Shown in pieces: positions 23,397 through 24,561 of a stretch of 24,561 nucleotides of DNA. The notes beneath the pieces were generated by a model, which was not told where the DNA came from, did not search any database, and saw nothing but the letters and a program-made list of their open reading frames with translations. The position numbers and the translations under genes are program-made. Origin of the DNA: CAZQVN01 sp964596775 (lineage in GTDB: Bacteria; Eisenbacteria; RBG-16-71-46; JABDJR01; JAWXBZ01); NCBI GenBank assembly GCA_964596775.1, contig CAZQVN010000053.1, positions 1-24,561 on the forward strand, in the 5' to 3' direction. Within the stretch, counting starts at the first letter, position 1. The number at the start of each line of letters is the position of its first letter.

Positions 23397-24188
23397 ATGA
23401 CGGCCCCCCATCCCGGGCAACGCTCCTCCATGAAGCAGCTGCTTCGGCTTCCGACGTTACTGGCCGCTCTGGTCGTCCCCAACGCATTACCGTCCCATGC
23501 CGCGGACGCCCCCCGGATTCTTCTGCATGCCCAGTCGTCCACCGCGGGTGGAAGTTGCGCCCCGGGCCTTCAACAGTGCGCATCGGCGAATGTGAGCGGA
23601 TTCCTTCAAAACCAGGTCGGTTTCTATTATCTCTACATTGTGGCCTGCTCTCCCGCGTCGTCAGCGGGACTGCAGGAGATCCACACCGGCATCGACTATG
23701 ACCAGCGTACGGTTTCCGGAGTCGACGTTTTTCGCTGGACCCTCTGCGCGGATTCGGAAACAACCGGGCCCGGGTGGTTTCAGGCCGGCGGGTCGAACCG
23801 CATCCGGTGGAACTCCTGTCCGACCGCTCCGCTTGTTGTCGCGGGGTATTTTTACGTCACGGCCTACGATCCTTCCTACTTTGCCCTTGTGCCTCCTCCC
23901 GCCGATTCGACGAGCATGACCGCGTGCGAAAACCAGCCCGTGAAGCTGGCCACGACATCCCTGGGGTACATCGGGTTCGGAGGCGAGCCCGGGTGCAACC
24001 CCTGCCTGGGGGACTGCTTCTACACCCCGACCGAACCGGTCACCTGGAGCGGAATCAAGTCGCTGTTCCGATCCGGTCGGCCGTCCATGGCTCCGGTTTC
24101 CGTGACTCGGAATCCCTCGAAGCGAACCGTCCTCGCGCCGACGGCCGGGCCACCGGCCCGTCTGAACCGGCACCCCGGAAGCCGATGA
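23397..24188 (+). CDS. Cysteine-rich secreted protein, paralog 3 of 3, with run-on C-terminus
   Basis: Predicted 263 residues from ATG at 23397 (AGGGA close upstream). ATG at 23430 gives a more compact signal peptide (MKQLLRLPTLLAALVV, cleavage near PSHA/A). It shares the frame of its two neighbours: PRILLHAQSSTAG, YYLYIVAC, VDVFRWTLCAD, RIRWNSC, AGYFYVTAYDPS, the T-A-C-E-N segment, SLGYIGFGGEPGCNPCLGDC, and EPVTWSGIKSLFR. It is the most divergent copy. Where paralog 1 stops (CGATAG), this gene reads CGATCC and continues for 38 Arg/Pro-rich residues to a TGA that overlaps the next start. No terminator follows, and no separate promoter was found in the 31 bases after the preceding terminator. 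Confidence 0.82.
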   Translation: MTAPHPGQRSSMKQLLRLPTLLAALVVPNALPSHAADAPRILLHAQSSTAGGSCAPGLQQCASANVSGFLQNQVGFYYLYIVACSPASSAGLQEIHTGIDYDQRTVSGVDVFRWTLCADSETTGPGWFQAGGSNRIRWNSCPTAPLVVAGYFYVTAYDPSYFALVPPPADSTSMTACENQPVKLATTSLGYIGFGGEPGCNPCLGDCFYTPTEPVTWSGIKSLFRSGRPSMAPVSVTRNPSKRTVLAPTAGPPARLNRHPGSR

Positions 24189-24561
24189 CTTCCGACAAGG
24201 CCTCTCCGGACGGCATCCGGCCTTCCCTGCACCCGGACACCCTTGCGGTTCATGGGGCCGGATACCGGGAAGATTCCGATCGCGCCCTGGTTCCACCCAT
24301 CCACCTCAGTACGGTTTTCGACTTTGCCAACGTCGAAGACATGGTCGGGACGTTTCGCGGAGAGCGACCGGGGTATGTGTATACCCGGTACGGAAACCCG
24401 ACGCTGACGGTGGTGGAGAGGCACCTCGCCCTCCTCGAGGGAGCGGAAGCCGCACTTCTCACCGCCTCGGGCATGTCCGCAATATCCACGGCACTTCTCG
24501 CGGTCCTCAAGGCCGGCGATCGTATCGCTTCGGCCGCGGACGTCTACGGTGGATCGCGGAA
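24185..24561 (+). CDS. Trans-sulfuration (Cys/Met metabolism) PLP-dependent enzyme, 3' partial
   Basis: ATG at 24185 overlaps the paralog 3 stop (ATGA). The frame stays open for 125 codons to the window edge, where the PLP lysine is not yet reached. Family features: LHPDTLAVHGAGYREDSDRA, VPPIHLSTVFDF, YVYTRYGNPT, LLEGAEAALLTASGMSAI and ADVYGGSR. These fit cystathionine gamma-synthase, cystathionine gamma-lyase, methionine gamma-lyase or O-acetylhomoserine sulfhydrylase; the N-terminal third cannot tell them apart, so no symbol is given. Roles are in Cys/Met sulfur transfer in the cytosol. Coupling to a secreted cysteine-rich protein gene may be accidental. Confidence 0.93.
   Translation, partial: MTSDKASPDGIRPSLHPDTLAVHGAGYREDSDRALVPPIHLSTVFDFANVEDMVGTFRGERPGYVYTRYGNPTLTVVERHLALLEGAEAALLTASGMSAISTALLAVLKAGDRIASAADVYGGSR

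Overview
The window is bacterial, GC-rich and densely coded, with many GTG and TTG starts, stop/start overlaps (ATGA, TTGA) and classical intrinsic terminators. Secreted proteins with tandem Ig/PKD-like repeats and a C-terminal FlgD-like Ig domain, next to a large share of unfamiliar exported proteins, suggest a deep-branching Gram-negative lineage such as the FCB-associated or Eisenbacteria-like candidate phyla. That placement is inference; no rRNA is present. I saw no tRNA, IS element or CRISPR array.

Layout. 1-2603 is the 3' part of a large secreted repeat protein closed by a strong terminator. 2804-4582 is a promoter plus pcnB, whose last 149 codons have their own strong internal ribosome binding site. 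6483-4584 (minus) is a tightly packed trio: a small two-TM protein, pcm and an exported beta-helix protein. 8080-6632 (minus) is an exported TPR protein. 11041-8431 (minus) is dinB, a DUF72 gene and an unknown gene. 11266-16001 (plus) is pabB, pabC and a membrane-anchored protein that looks like a new SPFH/alkaline-phosphatase-superfamily/TPR fusion. 18016-16016 (minus) is an exported DUF3857/transglutaminase-like protein whose active site looks lost. 18018-21246 (plus) is mrfA-mrfB, a helicase/exonuclease repair pair. 21398-24188 (plus) is a tandem array of three paralogous cysteine-rich secreted proteins of no family I know, the first two with their own promoter and terminator. The third overlaps a PLP-dependent trans-sulfuration-type enzyme that runs off the window.

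How they fit together. Two DNA-damage loci (dinB and mrfAB) carry a similar 16-bp, partly palindromic element just before their starts, which may be a shared SOS-type operator. pabB-pabC form a folate (p-aminobenzoate) operon that also carries the phosphodiesterase fusion. The exported proteins (repeat protein, beta-helix, TPR, DUF3857, three paralogs) point to a heavy investment in the cell envelope. The most novel-looking items are the three-paralog family with its shared cysteine frame and C-terminal TTW-IKSL-type ending, the SPFH-phosphodiesterase-TPR fusion, the internal start in pcnB, and the shared dinB/mrfA element.
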